Origin: Protonemura montana
Taxonomy: Eukaryota > Arthropoda > Insecta > Plecoptera > Nemouridae
Length of the DNA: 64,000 nucleotides
Assembly (NCBI GenBank): GCA_947568835.1
Contig: OX387605.1
Coordinates: 12,776,418-12,840,417 of the forward strand
Reading direction: 5' to 3'
The position numbers and the translations under genes are program-made. Of the stretch, positions 33,667 to 47,788 are shown in pieces (position 1 is the stretch's first letter; each line of letters opens with the position of its first letter). Under the pieces are notes generated by a model, which saw only the letters and a list, made by a program, of their open reading frames with translations, ran no database searches and was not told the origin of the DNA.

Positions 33667-35150
33667 CTAGTCGTCGTCGTAGTCGTTGTCGTCGTCGTCG
33701 TGGTGGTGGTGGTGGTGGTCGTGGTGGTGGTCGAGAGGCGTCGTCCTGAGCGATGCTCGCGCCCGTCTCCACTGGCGAAACGACTCGAGCCGCTCGCTGC
33801 TTTTGGACGCTCCCGGACGGGGTGAGCTGGATGCCCCTGTCGGCAAGCTCGGTCAACTAACGCTCGGCAGCCTCCGCCGTCGCCGCTGCCGCCACCGCTG
33901 CTGCTGCTGCTGTTCCTCCCCCGCGACGAGCAGCATTTGAGACGGGTCCAAAACGCGCCCACCTAGCCTTGCCTGGACGATTCCGGGTAGCACGGAAAAT
34001 GTACCTCTCTTAGAATCAGCAAATTCGCACAGCGTTTTCAAATTGCTAACATCATTTTTTTGGGATCATTCAATGACATCCAGCGATGTGTGAGCGAGAT
34101 GAGTTTATCGTGAGAGTAAGAGAAACGAGAGAGCGAGAGAGAGAGAGAAAGGGGGTGAGAGAGAGGTCGTAGGAGAGCCCGCTGCCGAGATGAAGCAAAG
34201 GGAGATGATCAATATTTATATAGTTGTCGACGGTGCGCAGGCGCTGGCGGAGGCAGCTGCTGCGGAGCAGAACGTTTGCCCGGATTTCGGCCCTCTCTTT
34301 CCACCCCAGGTCCAGCCGAGCTCGCAGCTTCCTCCAGCTCGGCAGCGCTCAGCCAATGGCAGAGCCACGGTGCCCATGCAGTCTCGGGTCGCCTAATCTG
34401 CCGCGCTGTCTCTGACAGCCCATTCTATCCTGGTGATGCATTTCACCGCTGACGGTCCTCTTTGATGACTGTCCCTGACGCGCCGCTATTATTTCACAAA
34501 TTCAACGTCCATTCCAGAGCAGAGATGGACTTTGTAATGAAATCGCTGGGCAGTACTAGCGGCTGAAATGTGTGCAATCAGTAGCGGCAATCCAACGGAA
34601 GTTCGGACAGCACTTCATGCGGCGAAATGGTGCAGAATTGTTTGGAACCTCGTGGCGCCGTAATGAAGCAGCTTAGCGCCACTCTATTAGCGCTGAAAGG
34701 AGATAAAAATGAATCCAGACAGCCGCTCGGAGAATCAACCCAGCATTTCATAATTGTACTGCTTGATTAATGGCGGAAGTGAGTTCTACGGCAGGGGATA
34801 ATTAGTAGCAATCACCGTTGCATGGATGCAAAACAAGTGCTCGCTCACGCCGTCGAACGCCGCGCGCGCGATCACCAATTTGAACGCCCCTAGCGTCGAC
34901 GTCGGCGTGCGTGAATCAATCATGCTGAAAGGTGGACCGTGGGCGGCCGTCGTGGTCACATGGTCTGTCCACCTAGCGGCCGGTCGGTCGTACGTGTTTT
35001 ATGTACGTCGGTAGATCGTCGCTCTCTCTGGGTCAGTCGTTCACGGTGCCGTACGAAGAGACCGACGGCGCTATCTGTGAGCGACGAGACCGTACCTAAC
35101 GTGTGCGTCGACGACGTCAATGATGAGGGCGTCGCGACGCCGGCGAGCGT
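33439..35150 (-). promoter_or_regulatory. GC-rich putative promoter and 5'UTR zone of the nAChR gene
   Basis: Upstream of the nAChR start codon (minus-strand sense) the sequence is GC- and CpG-rich compared with flanking introns. It carries GAC/CCA-type triplet repeats (33631-33731), a CAG-like run near 33896-33912 and a GA-rich tract (34118-34180). No TATA box or start site can be assigned; the right limit is arbitrary and a separate CpG-rich patch at 34850-35150 may belong to something else. Confidence 0.4.
33631..33731. repeat. GTC/GTG triplet microsatellite
   Basis: Long interrupted GTC runs followed by GTG runs on the plus strand. It lies about 200 bp upstream of the nAChR start codon, so it would be read as GAC and CAC repeats if transcribed in the 5'UTR. 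Confidence 0.9.
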
Positions 35151-38100
35151 GCCATCTAGTAGTGAAAGAGGGAATGGAGATGGCGCTGATGCATGTGTAT
35201 GCGATAACGCGGGGTGGTTTTTTGGTTCTTTGCGTTAACGAACTGAGTGAATGCAAAACTAGCAAAAAAACTGGCGAGAGCGAAAAAATTTGATGAATCC
35301 ACGTGAGGATTACGAGAAAGTCAAACAAGGAAATCTGGATTTCAAATGTTTGACTTTTTGCTGGCACAAATTACGAACCTTTTGTTTGCACAGACCATAA
35401 TTATGAAGCAAGAAAAAGTGCATCTGTCTATTTCAAGATCGCAATACCAATTTGTGGGCACGGACGCTAAATATAGCATGGTAAACCCAGCGATGTTCAT
35501 ATCGATATTTCCCGTCTCGGTATTTCCAATTAAAAGGCAATCAAGCATCAGGTTCATTTCGCCCAAACTCCGACTCCAACCGAATGAAGAAATTCCAATT
35601 TCCTCTGCACCTTCCGCCTCTTCAAGTCGACGACAAACTTGGCGACCGCTCACCCACTAATTGGCTGCTGCGATAATTAAACTTAGCGCGGCGACCGTCG
35701 CCGTCGTCAAGTCGATCGGCCATTGGTCATCCCTCTCACGCTTCCGGTTTCCGGTTCCGCGTCGCGCGCGCCGGTCGATCGCGCGCGCCGTGCCTCGCCC
35801 AATGGGGTCGCGCCAGCACGGCGACGGTGGCGACGAAACAACTGCAGCAGCAGTCTCCTTGGCGGCCGCGATCAAGGTTTCTACCGCCACCTTCGCCACC
35901 GTCGCCTCAGCCGAGCAAACTTTCAAGTGGTCCATGCATATTTGATGCGATCTTCACACTGAACATCTAATAAGGGAATGACCCCCGCACCCAGCAAGAC
36001 TCTTTTCGCCCGAGATTGGAAGCGTGTAATGAATTGCCCACCACGCGCACTCTTGCAGTGAAGGAAAGTTCCACGTGATGCATGCAAGGCGGAATATTTC
36101 ACAAGATTATACTGAAAGTGTGTGTCACGGATGCCGAATGGGAGACGCTCGCGAGGAGGCAAAGCTCCAAACTGGCGTGCACATTATGACAAAACCCAGC
36201 CGGTATGACTGGTTACATAATGTGAGGTATTTCATTGTTTGACATTCATTTCACTGCCGTATGAAGCCGAACCCATTCCGAGCAAAAGCCCCCATTATCC
36301 CTTTGAATTTATTCCCTTGTCGGCCGAAATAATAATCGACATTAAAAGCAAACTTATTGTGTATTCATCCGACGTTGACTTTCAGTTTAGTCTTCTTGAG
36401 GAGCTGCCTTCCAGTAGTCGGAAACGTAGGGCCGCACGAAACGCCACGGGGGGCTTTGGATCTGGCATGTGGATTTGCTGCGGGTCGGCGGTGGTGGCGG
36501 TCAGTGTTTAAAGTTTCGGCATTAAACTCGCATCTCGTATGTGGCCGGGGTAGGTAATTCACTCTACTCTTACTTTTGCCTCGTCGGCCCCGCAGCGAAC
36601 AGCCAGCTAGCTCACGGCATCCCACTGGGATTCATTCTCCAGTTGGCCGAGATTAAAGCTGCGCGCATTTGTTTCGAAAATATTTCAAAAAGTAAATTGC
36701 TCCGGAGAGGTGGCTTTTCAATGGGTTCAATGTAATTGTGTGCCGCCAAATGAAGTAGCTTCGATACACATGACGTTGTTTGGTGGGAAAAGGACGACGA
36801 GAAGATATTGTGCCGGCTGAAAGGTTTACTTTCAACACAGTGTGCCATCTCGACTTTTCCCGTCTCCTTTATGTGTGGAATCTTGCTTGCTACAGGGTGG
36901 TAGCTACGGGGTATAGTTCTGACCTGGCAAGAATATTGCACATAAATAATCGCCTTCCCAGTCGAAGAAAGCCAGCCAACGCTGGTAGACACTGACCGCA
37001 TACGAAATTAAGATCCATGGAGATATATTGGGAAATAAGATGATGGCAAAATCCCCGTTATTACTTTCAGCACAAACACACTCAGCGGCTGCTAGTCTGT
37101 TTGTGGTCCACGAAGGATCAATAATATATTCCTGGTAAGTATCTACTCGGAAAGCCTCTCCCATTTGTATCAATGGGTGATGAGTTTTCTTTTATGCATT
37201 GGCTCGCCTCGTGGGCAGGCTTGTGGTGCCTCAGCCCCAGTAAGCCAGCTAAAATGTGCAGAAAAGCACACAGAGCATACGAGATGGCTAGCGATATTTC
37301 ACGAGGCCGGCGATACAAAACACCACCAAAGAATCGTCAGCGGTTCCAGACAAACATTTTGCAAACAATGCGCTAGCACTGTCTGCCCCAGCAGCCCACA
37401 ATTTAATCCTGCAGAATCTGATGCATGCCATTTCGGGCCAAGAGGCAAAACAAATAAAAAACACCAGTGTGTTCCGGCGAAAATCTGATCGTCCATTTTC
37501 AGTTATATTTTATGTTTGTTGGCCAGTGACCAAGAAAGTTAATAGAAACGAGGAGAGTTCATCTCGACCGGCCATCCGTTAGATCTACGATGTTGTATCT
37601 CTGACAATCGCAACTTTAGCGTCGCTTCTTTTCGCTTGACGGATGTTGTATTTTATCATCCTGGACCAGAATCGCATGTGTATAGCGAACAAGCAGTACA
37701 CAGACGGGGCATTTTTGTTGATTGGCAAATCTCGCGCACGACTGCAGTTTTTGACTTGGATGTCGATAGACATCGCAACCGGCGATCAGAGTAGTCGTTC
37801 TTTCGAGTGATTCATCGAGTGGTGAAATGCGATGCATCTCACTCTGCTGCGCTCTATTTTCATTTCTGACTCTCAAAATCAGAGGACCTCATGAACTGCC
37901 TTGGAAGTATTTGTATTTGGCTTCTACAACAAGCCACTCGTATTCACAGGAGAGAAAGGTCCTTTGGTGTGCCAAAATGCACTCGCCCTTGGCCCCAAAA
38001 TGCAGTAAACCGCGTGAGTTATGGATCCCACGAGGCGGGACGAGAAATTATATGCACACAGGGAGGAGGTGTAGTGCCATCTTTAATATCAGGTAGGTGT

Positions 38101-41100
38101 AGGTGGGTTGCTGGAAGCCATGGCACATTCCCGGAACCGTGCAGCGAAGATAAATTAGAGTATAACAAAAGCGACGACCCCGAGTTCGCACACTGCGACC
38201 CCCCCTCTCTCGCTCTGTCTCCGTACGCCCACATCTATCTCTTTCTCTGTCATGCAAAATCGCTGAACGGCGACAAAAGAATTCTGTCAAAATGCAGCAT
38301 GTCGAGCGAGGCGATGATTTGATAGATGAAATGGGTAATTGGGTAAAAAACAATGCTACCTGTTGAAAGATGGACCGAGGTAGGAATGACACCGGAGTAG
38401 AACCGGTGCCGGGCGAACGGCCCAATGTGTTTGTTACTGAAGCGTGCTGTTATGCCGGCCAGAGCGACACAGGTGAGGTGACAGGTCGATAGCAATGACC
38501 CAAAGTCTCTATCTGCCGACCCGTGCAAAAGTGTGGATGTTTTTCCTCTTTAGTTTAGCAACATACAAGAATCTTTGTATTGGTCGGCTATTAACATTGC
38601 ATTCTCGAAACCATACTCGTTGTCGTGTTTGTGCTCGTAAGATGTCTCGCTTTATCGAAAACAATGTGTTTGCGTGTTTTGTTTCGGAGGGAACAAAATT
38701 TAAAAAACACGACGAATTAAGCTAGCATTAAGAGCTCACAAGTGGAAATTATGAGAGTCGACGTTGAGCTCAATAAAGCGTGTTGCTCGGCGTGCGGTGC
38801 TCGCGGAGAGTAATAATTTAAGCATATTTTTATGTTGGCTTGCGGTTGCTAAGTTCACAAAACCGGTGAGTTCTTCGCGTGCGTTACATCAGTGTAGGGC
38901 AAAGCAAAGAGAAAAGCGAGAAAAGTCTCCGTGGCAATGCTGTTTGAGCATGCCGGTCTCCAAGGAAAAGCGATGGTGGAAAAGTGGCGCGAAGTGACGC
39001 ATCAATAATCAAGTTTTCTTTCCACGGAGCTCGCCGAGTCGCAGCTTGATAAAATAATTACGCTCTAGTGCTGACGTTTTTGCGCGCTTGGCTGCAGACA
39101 TTTGCGCTGGGTAATTATTTATTTTCACAAACTTCTGGAGACGAAGACGGTGACTATGTTCAAGATGACTGACTCGTAAACTGTTTATCCATCCAGATTA
39201 AAAAATCAGGGGTGGTTGCGAAACGCAATCTAAGTCAGTGAACTCTTGGCTCAAACATTTTCAGCACTATTGCCCGGAGGGCGATCTTCCTTCCACGGTT
39301 GCTGAGTTAGAATCAGTTGAGATGCCCAACTTGCTAATGTTCCAGTTCACTAGGCGCCAAACAGAGAGCAAGTTGTTGAGAACAACACACAACCACCACA
39401 TCAGACTGCACGCGTATTGTTTGCAGGAGTACGGAACGGTGGCCTACCTCAGGGTTACAGTATACTTGCAAAACTACTTCATCCGAATCGATGGTTACCT
39501 CCGACAGAAGACAGTGCGTGCATTTACATTTGTAGGTGCAGAGTCGAGGCCTCGACGAGCGTCCTAAGGTTCGGGCTCACGTGGCAGACGCTGATGACAG
39601 AAGGTGGCGCAACGGAGTAAATTCGTGTGTCGCCGGTCGCACAGAGGTGAAATAAACAACCTGGACCGGAGCACACAATTGACACGGTCGCGAGCAATTG
39701 AGGAAGAATTCGTGCATGTACGCATGATGTAATGTGCAGACGACCTGGCAACAAATATTATATTTGGAGTCGAGGGACAAAAGAAATAATTTAGAATGGG
39801 AAATTCAATTTATGTATTTTTATATGAATATCATATATTTATAGTTTCATGCAGACGGTTAGAAAATGGAAAAGCTAAAAAGGAAAATAGAAATGTTTTT
39901 ATCGGCTGCCATTTTGCCTCTTTTCGTTGCATCGATTTTCTGTAAGGAAAATTACACCACTCTGATGAAGATTCTGGCAGGATCAGAGACGTACAAAGAT
40001 TTCGCTAACCCGAATTTTGCCTGACACCATGTTATCCTATCCAGCACTCCCGAGTCTCGACTGTCCTGCTATGCTATGAATTTTATTCCCAGGGTTAATC
40101 TCCAGAAACGTCGAGTGTGGCAGCTTTCCGGGGAAGGCCTTTGGAGAGACGAGGCTGAAAGATGTTGGCACCTGAGCGCCCAAAATGGGGCCGTCAATCG
40201 AATGATCGCGCTGCTAAATATTGCAGGTCGGAAGCAATCGTTCAACACCTCCGAGGGATTCTACGGGCAAGTTCCTTGGTCGAGAGCCGGGATTGGTGGA
40301 TGTTATTCATGTTCATCCACGCACCAGTAGCGTTGTTTGAGAAACGAGGCGAGCTGTTTATTCAATTCCAGTAATTGATCAACTTCGCACGAGTTTCGTT
40401 GAAAAGCGTGCTGCTCTCTAGACGTGATCACATTTAGATCGATTATTTATTTAGAACCAATACTAAGACGGGCCGAGAGCACAATATTTTCAACAATTTT
40501 CAGTTCGTTTCGCAGTGAAGTGGGCTGGCAAGAGAGCATATATTTCTCTGAGCGGAAGCAGTAATGCGTTGATGGTATCTTTCTCCCAATGAGAGAAGCC
40601 AGCTTCCTGACGCCAGCTTTCTAAAGGCGGTGATAAATCGGCACCTGTCAAAGTTTGCCAAGCGGATAGGTTATCTATGGACCAACTATTATCGTACCCT
40701 GCCTACTTCATTTTCTCGCCATTTCAGACGGATAGCCGATTAGGTCTTTCACAATTGGTCTATTGGTATAGGTTAGCACCTGATTTTAAGCCAAGAACAT
40801 GTTAAAGAAATTAATACTTTTTTATTTCAGACAAACACAAATGCAGATTATTTCAATTACCCAGGAATCATTTACACATATTCCAATAGTTAATAAATGA
40901 ATTAAAACCAGAAGCCAGACTTTTAGCGACTATTTCAATGTGTCACAACACAAGGGAGTACCTTTTGAGAGCAGGCAACGAAGTCCCATCTGACGGAAAA
41001 TATAACTTGATCTCAAAAACGAAAAGCAAGATTTATGTGACATATTTCAATGACGGCAGCACTGGGAATTGAAAAGTAAGGCTGATAAGAGGGTGTGTGT

Positions 41101-42594
41101 GTATACCTATATTCCTGCGCTGCAAGATGAAAGTGAACAGAACGAATCTTCCCTCGAAACGGGCGTAAAGATATCCAGGGGATATTTACATTCCGCCTTT
41201 GTAGAGGCTTGAGAAAACACGCAACACCAACTCGCCACTCTCTCAACTTTCGGGGTGGGTAGGTAATGTATATCGACTCTCCAATCTGTCTTAATTGTTC
41301 GACACTTTTGCTGGAAGGGATTTATTATCGGTGAACACAGCACGTCCGCTTGATAGAGATCGTATAATCGCTTTATTCGTGAAAGGCTTTGTTTGAAATT
41401 CGGCACCTGAGTTTGGTTCGTCGGGACTAGCAGAGACATTAGGAGTTCACGCTTTCCCAGCTTCGACAGACTCGGCAAGTGCAAAAGTTTGCGATTTTTT
41501 ATTGAAAAGTTTGAGTCGAGCCAGAGACGGCGCAAGGCTAACTTTCTGCGCACGTGATTGATTTGCGATACCCAAGAGGCAATTGTTGGACATTTATATC
41601 AATGTCATGCCAGGAGATTGCGTTGTTTTCCACCTAACCTGTTTCTCTGATTCGCTGCCGCCGCTCGATTCGGCGACCGGATTAGAATAGTGCCTGTGGA
41701 GACTCGCGGCTGAAAGCTTTTTAATCTCGGATGAAAACGTCCAATCTGCCCTGTCGCTGGCACATTTAGTCTCTCAGCTGCACAACACATAGGCCCTTTT
41801 CAAATCTCACCTTTCATTGCATAAACGTAACATTTCCAGGCAAACGTCATCATGGCCTTTTTTCAAAAAGTCGTTATCTCCATTTACCTCGTTTCTTCAT
41901 TCCTAACAATAAAGACATTTGAATAATTAATTGTCTCTCACGATTAGAGTAGGAATAAGTAACACGATTAAACGCCATCTTCTTCTCTGACTTTATATAC
42001 CTGAGAGTTGCCACCAAGCCGCGTCTCATTTGGTTTAAAAGCATTCTCCATTTTCTTTCACTGGCGGTCGCTCCCTGAATTAGCCCCGAATTAGTCCCAA
42101 GAATAAGCACGATTCGCTTGATTCTTTCCGTCAACGGTGGCTGGAAGGTAGCTGGAGCACCTGGGCCAGAGTTCCCCACAGAACCACTGCTTATAAGAAC
42201 TAGGATGGAATTAAAAGACTTCCGTAACAGGAAATGCCATAAACGGGTTACTGTTGTACGAGTTATATATTACTAAAGGTCTCGGAAACTTTTCGCTTCA
42301 AGTATTGTATAAAAAACAAAATATCTACAGAACGTACCAAAACCCCCCCTCAGTTTATAATATATATGCACACAAAATGTATATATTAAATGCTTACATG
42401 CCCCATTTTGGCTTTTGTGAGAATTTAAAGGTGAAACCTAGAAATACAAATGTCAATTTATTTTTTTATTATTATTTTTTAACATTGGAAAAGTAAGATT
42501 TCCCTTAACACCAACGAAACACACTTTACAAGTTTCAACTTCAAAGAAAGACTGTCGAAATTAGTTTCCAAATGAGATTTCCCCGCAAACGTAT

Positions 42595-42640
42595 TGTATT
42601 TGCTCTGCGGGTTGCATTCAGGGGCACACGGAGCAAAGGT
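42595..42640 (+). repeat. Dispersed repeat, copy 3 (core only)
   Basis: Core TTGCTCTGCGGGTTGCATT followed by CAGGGGCACA. It matches copy 1 at 24 of 26 bases over the core plus CAGGGG. The upstream GGTGGAGGAGCC block is not evident here. Confidence 0.55.
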
Positions 42641-45600
42641 TCCAAATGTAACACAGGTCGGTACTTAAAGTAGAATACAGCTCTTCCCTAGATCATTAAA
42701 CGTAAATAAATACAATCAACAATCTAGGGGTCCTAAACCAAGTGTCGATCGCGCCCGTCACTTCCAAATCACGCTCTGTAGAGCATGCAGCACGCAACGT
42801 TTGCTTGCAGAGTGCTTAGGGCAGGCATTGCCCATTCACAGTCGTAAAGCTTGTGTCGCATAAAAACAATGGTTCGTCTCGTCACGGCCCGGTCGTGGTG
42901 CACTTAAACCGTTTTCCCGTGACCTCAGCGAAGAAAAACGCCGGAAAATCTCTACTAGCTTTTCATGCATGCCACATTCTCTGTGCAGGCGTATCTGATG
43001 TGAGAAATAACATTTTTGCAATGCCACTACTAATTATCTCGACTGATATCTTTCATGATTCCAACGTTTTCGTTTTGAGAACAAATTTTCAGAAAATCCG
43101 CGAGAGAATTAAAAATTTAAATTTAATTTTTCGGTGCTATTGTTACACCTATATACCTACTGACTTGGATTAATAAGATTATTTGCACAATTACCTAAAT
43201 GAAGTGGATTTTATGAAAATAATTAAATATGTATTTCGTCTAGGACAGAAATGTGCATGTGTGAGAGCACAATTGTTTTATCAAGTGTTCCCCTTTGTTT
43301 GGACGGTGCCACAAGAGAATGAGCTCATCTGAGAGTCCCTCTTTTGCCAGCTCCGTGCTAGCTGGAGCTCATCAATTATGAGTGATGAGCCCAGGTGGTG
43401 TGCTCTTCACAATAATTTACACGTTGCAGACAAACCGAAGACGCGATAAAAAATATATGGCCCGCAGGCCGGCTCTTGGTTGGGTGGGGTCGCGCGACAC
43501 CCGCGGGGCGACATCGAACCCGAAACGAATCCATTTTTACGCATTTAAGGTCGTAAAAAAATGCAAATAAAAGTCTGGAAGAATATACCTACTCTTGCCG
43601 TTTGGAAATAAGGTATACAACTTAGATTTTCTGCGATTTGCACAGGGAAAGAGAATTTTTTTTTTTTTCTTTTGTTACCTTTATATGGACGTTATTCAAT
43701 TGACAAAACACAATTTCATTTGCCAATTGAAAATATGTTAGTAGATTTTTAATTTTAATTTTTCCTGGACATGTAACACCAATAATTTAACAAGAGTTTA
43801 GCACGTATTTACTTACGGACTTGAATATTATTGGTTTAATTATTTTCATACAAACTGTAAGGTGATTTTATGTTCCCTATGTAGGGCATAGGTATGCCAG
43901 AGCTCACCAAGCAATTACAACTTATTAAACTTTGTAGCACTTCACATCTACGGGGGTTGCCACAAAAAATGAAGCGTAAAATATTCGTTAATCATGAGCA
44001 AATAAGCCTCATTATTTAACTTTTCCCGACACTACTCAAATTGAACGAGTAATATTTTTCATGCAACCAGTACTAACTCTTAACGCATTCCGCGGACGGA
44101 AGGCACACAATTCCTCGACAATGAGCAAACACTATAAGCCTGCCATTCAATGGCCATTGTCATTGCTGTGGAGCCTCACACGCCCTGCCCGATCCTACCA
44201 ATGTGTATTTAGCCTCGGTATATACGAGTAAAGAGGGTTGCCATCCAATTAATAGCAAAGTTATTATTGATGCCAGTGTTAGCATTAAGTGGGTTAAGCG
44301 TTCCCGGTAATTGTCCCCAAATCTACATTTAAAGCTTTGGCAAATTTTAGCAGAGCTGTGCGCCGATATGGCATTGTGCAAATCTTGTCATGGACAAAGT
44401 TTCGGATTACCGCGTGCGCTCATGGCGCGCTCCACATGGCAAACTGTATCTGACATCGTATTCCTCGGTGTATCGTGCGCGCATTAAGTGCTTTATGTTT
44501 TACTCTCTTAGTCCCAAGACGCGTGATTCGAGCTAAGGCCCAGAGTCGGCTGACTTGCGCCCTTGCGAAATATAACTTCAAGCTCATAACGTTGTAAGGA
44601 ATGAAACTATGGCTAACTTTTCAATTTGGCTCTATGGCACAGTATAAAACCACGTATCAAATATGCACCGGCAAGTTGGTAATGTAATTTTAGTTTTAAC
44701 TATATAGGAAAGTAGATCGCATAGTGCAAGATTTTGAAAGCCAGTGTTATTGCATAGAAATTTTGTTAATGTGACACGTAGGGTATAAAAAATATTGTCA
44801 TAGATAGAGAAAGAGAGAAAAGGGGCAAATAAAACTCAACTCCTTTGATACAAAAATTGTATTTCTAAAAATAGCAGTAGCTGTTTCAGTTGTGTCAACT
44901 ATTGCACATCGAACAAACGATCATCTTACTCCATTCATAAATGAAACACAAATATAGAGAAAGAAAAAAACGCAGAAAACAGGTCGATACAGTTTTTCCA
45001 ATTAAATTAGTGAATGCAGTCCCAGTCGCAACCGATCTCTCCCAACGGTGGCTTCTAACAGCCAACGCAGCTGACGTCGAGACCAGACTGGCGAGACAGA
45101 TAGCGAAATCGCAGGAGCCACGAGTGATTCTTCCAGGTTACCGGAAATTACCTGTCATCGCATGTATTCTATAACTCGGTTGAGTCGGGACCGGCCGCCC
45201 TTCCCTGAAGGGAGGACAAACACACTCAAACTTGTACGAATACGGCATACACGCCTGGGTAGACCATCCTTTAATAACACATGTCGACAATACACACACC
45301 ATACCTATTGGTCTGGCATCAGTGATAAATAAAAAGGAAACGAACTGAAATGTTTTGGCTAATAAAGTGCTACAAATGTTTTATTTTCATTCCTAACAAA
45401 TATGATTGTGCATGGTAAGCCAATATAAATGAACATCGGAAGCTGACATGGTCATCGTGATAAAAACGCCACACGCGACAGTGTTTTTCGTCGCTTTTAC
45501 ACTGGAAGGGCCGCCTTGCAGGGTGTGACTTTACCCAATTTACTGAGCCTCTTCGTCCATGGGTACCCAGGGGACCAGTACACGGCATAAGCCGTAAACA

Positions 45601-47070
45601 AAATGAACGTGCGCCCGCGCGTCAGAGCATGCGGTCGGTCGTTCTCAAGGACTCAAACAAACCTCGAGGCTCGGAAGTGGTTCTTGCGGTTCCTTCATTT
45701 CACGGCGGACAAAGCAAATATTTACCGTCGGCTGCTGGAAACTATTACTCGTAACAAAACTTCTAGAATCAATCATCGAGGAAAGAGAACATACGTTAAT
45801 AATCGGTTAACATTAGTTCATCTTATAATATCTTCGGACGTGCTTCACGCCCAAGAAATGGTTTTCTTCAGGCAGTTTAAGTCAGCATGTGTAGAAAATA
45901 CAAACGACTTTATAGGAATATACCGCGGGCATGGGCGGTAAATAATTCAGCCGTCGTCTTGCCCCTGAGGTCAAGACGCCAAACAGGCTGCGAGAGAGAT
46001 AGACGACCTAACCTTTTGGCGACACAACGCAATTGAAGCAAGAAAGATATAGACGTGGACTAAAATCGCACGAACACAACCAAAAGCATGTTTCGACAAA
46101 GATATTGCGAAAAAACGTGTGCAAAGTAAGAATTGGAAAACGGTTGCGTGTGAACCGAGTGATCAATTGACTTGGAGGCATGTGCATGCGTCTCCAGACG
46201 ATGCTGTGACCGCGACGATAGCGGATACGGCGCATTGCAGTCGCCGACGCCTGAATCGCATCAGCGACGCGTGTATCGCTTCGCCGGTGTACAAGACGAA
46301 TGACGGCGTCCAATCAGGCCGACGCTCGGTGCTTCGCGTCCGGCTAACTCGGTTTGGCCTCGCGGGATAGTTTCGTAATCAGTTTCCTCGGCCAAGCGGC
46401 TAGTGTCCGACGGAAAAGAGAAAGCACGCCCACTTGAAAGCCGCGTGCTTTCACCGTAGGGGAGTCGCGTGATCGGCGTTTGCCACGTCGGCGCGCGCGT
46501 CGCTCGCTTTCACTTGTCATGCCCATCGCACGTCACGCCGACTCTCAAGTGTCAAAGGTGAGCGTGCAGTTACCGAACTTGCGATGACAACTTCGTTTTC
46601 GAAGACAATTGAATTCGCATCGATCTGCCGTCGAAGTCAACTCCATCCACGTCCATGCAATTGCTTCGAGAACAACGTCAGCTAAGCTTCTTATAATTAG
46701 ACAAGATTGAACGTCCTGCTAATCGCTTTTCCAGCATGTGACTGAGCGTCTTATAAGATGGCTCTCCTTAAAAAAGCACATCCAATTATCTTCACAAGCA
46801 GCTAGCAAAAAAAAAGAGGAAGAGCTTTCAAAAAATCGTAAAAGTCCGTCACAAACAGCAAACGATACGCGCGAATCAGTTTGTGCGTCCTAATGCAGCT
46901 GACAGCTCAATCTTGGCCGGCTCTCGGCCAAATCAAGCCTGCACTACTGATATGATTATTAATTATTCCTCGCCTGCAAGTTAACTGTGGAACGCGGGCG
47001 CACCGGTTAACAGTCGCCAGAGCCGTCACAGTGCATCAACTATTTACCGGCGCAGAGCGAAGCGCTGGGC

Positions 47071-47100
47071 AGACGCAGGCAGACGCAGGGAGACGCAGGC
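47071..47100. repeat. Three-copy 10-bp minisatellite
   Basis: Three tandem copies of AGACGCAGGC, the middle one ending G instead of C. Confidence 0.85.
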
Positions 47101-47701
47101 AAAAGCCATCTATAGGTGCTGACCGCGATGCCACACGAGACGCAAAATCTGCACCTTTCTACGCTGACCTTAACGCTGGTGTTCTGTCACACAGGCACGG
47201 GTTTCTCGCAATTGATTTTGTGGTGATTAAAAGACAATGTTAAATATTTCTCAACGTTATAACGTTATGGTACTAACATGCTCTAGCTAAGATTTTCATC
47301 TAGCGCTAGCTTGCTCATTCCACACCGTAACCCTAAATAGCATTAGCGATTCCCTAAAAAATTACAGTGGGTGGATGGTTTGGTAGACATGGAGGTTGAC
47401 AGAGTTACACGAAATAATTTTAAGTAAAGAAGTTTAAGTGTCTTTGAGTGATGTTTCGATTAAAACTTTGCCTAAACGCTTAGAGAAACTGGTGTTGTTT
47501 CCAAAACATTTCCCAAAACTTATTTAATCACTTATCGTGCTAGGTGCCAAAATTGTTCTAAAAGGCTAGGAATTAAAGGAGATTATCTCACGATAAGATT
47601 GTTGTAAAACTAAGATTTTTAACAGTTCTGTGAAGAAGTTGTTTTATAAGTGCATTGTGTCATAAATCGTAATTGTCACCATCAGGGCGATTATGAAAAT
47701 T

Positions 47702-47788
47702 TTAAAGACATATTTAAATTGTTAAATAATCTTGATCCATAATCATTAGCTGCATAAATATTCTTAAACTATTTAAATATGTCTTTAA
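47702..47788. repeat. AT-rich inverted repeat (18-bp perfect arms)
   Basis: Arms TTAAAGACATATTTAAAT (47702-47719) and its exact reverse complement (47771-47788), separated by 51 bases. The interior partly extends the pairing (GTTAAAT... against ...CTTAAAC). It could be a small foldback transposon remnant or a hairpin RNA. Confidence 0.7.

Noticed and set aside
41107-41553. 148-codon minus-strand open frame
   Set aside because: Within chance length for a 64-kb window; no motif, signal peptide or splice-linked neighbours.
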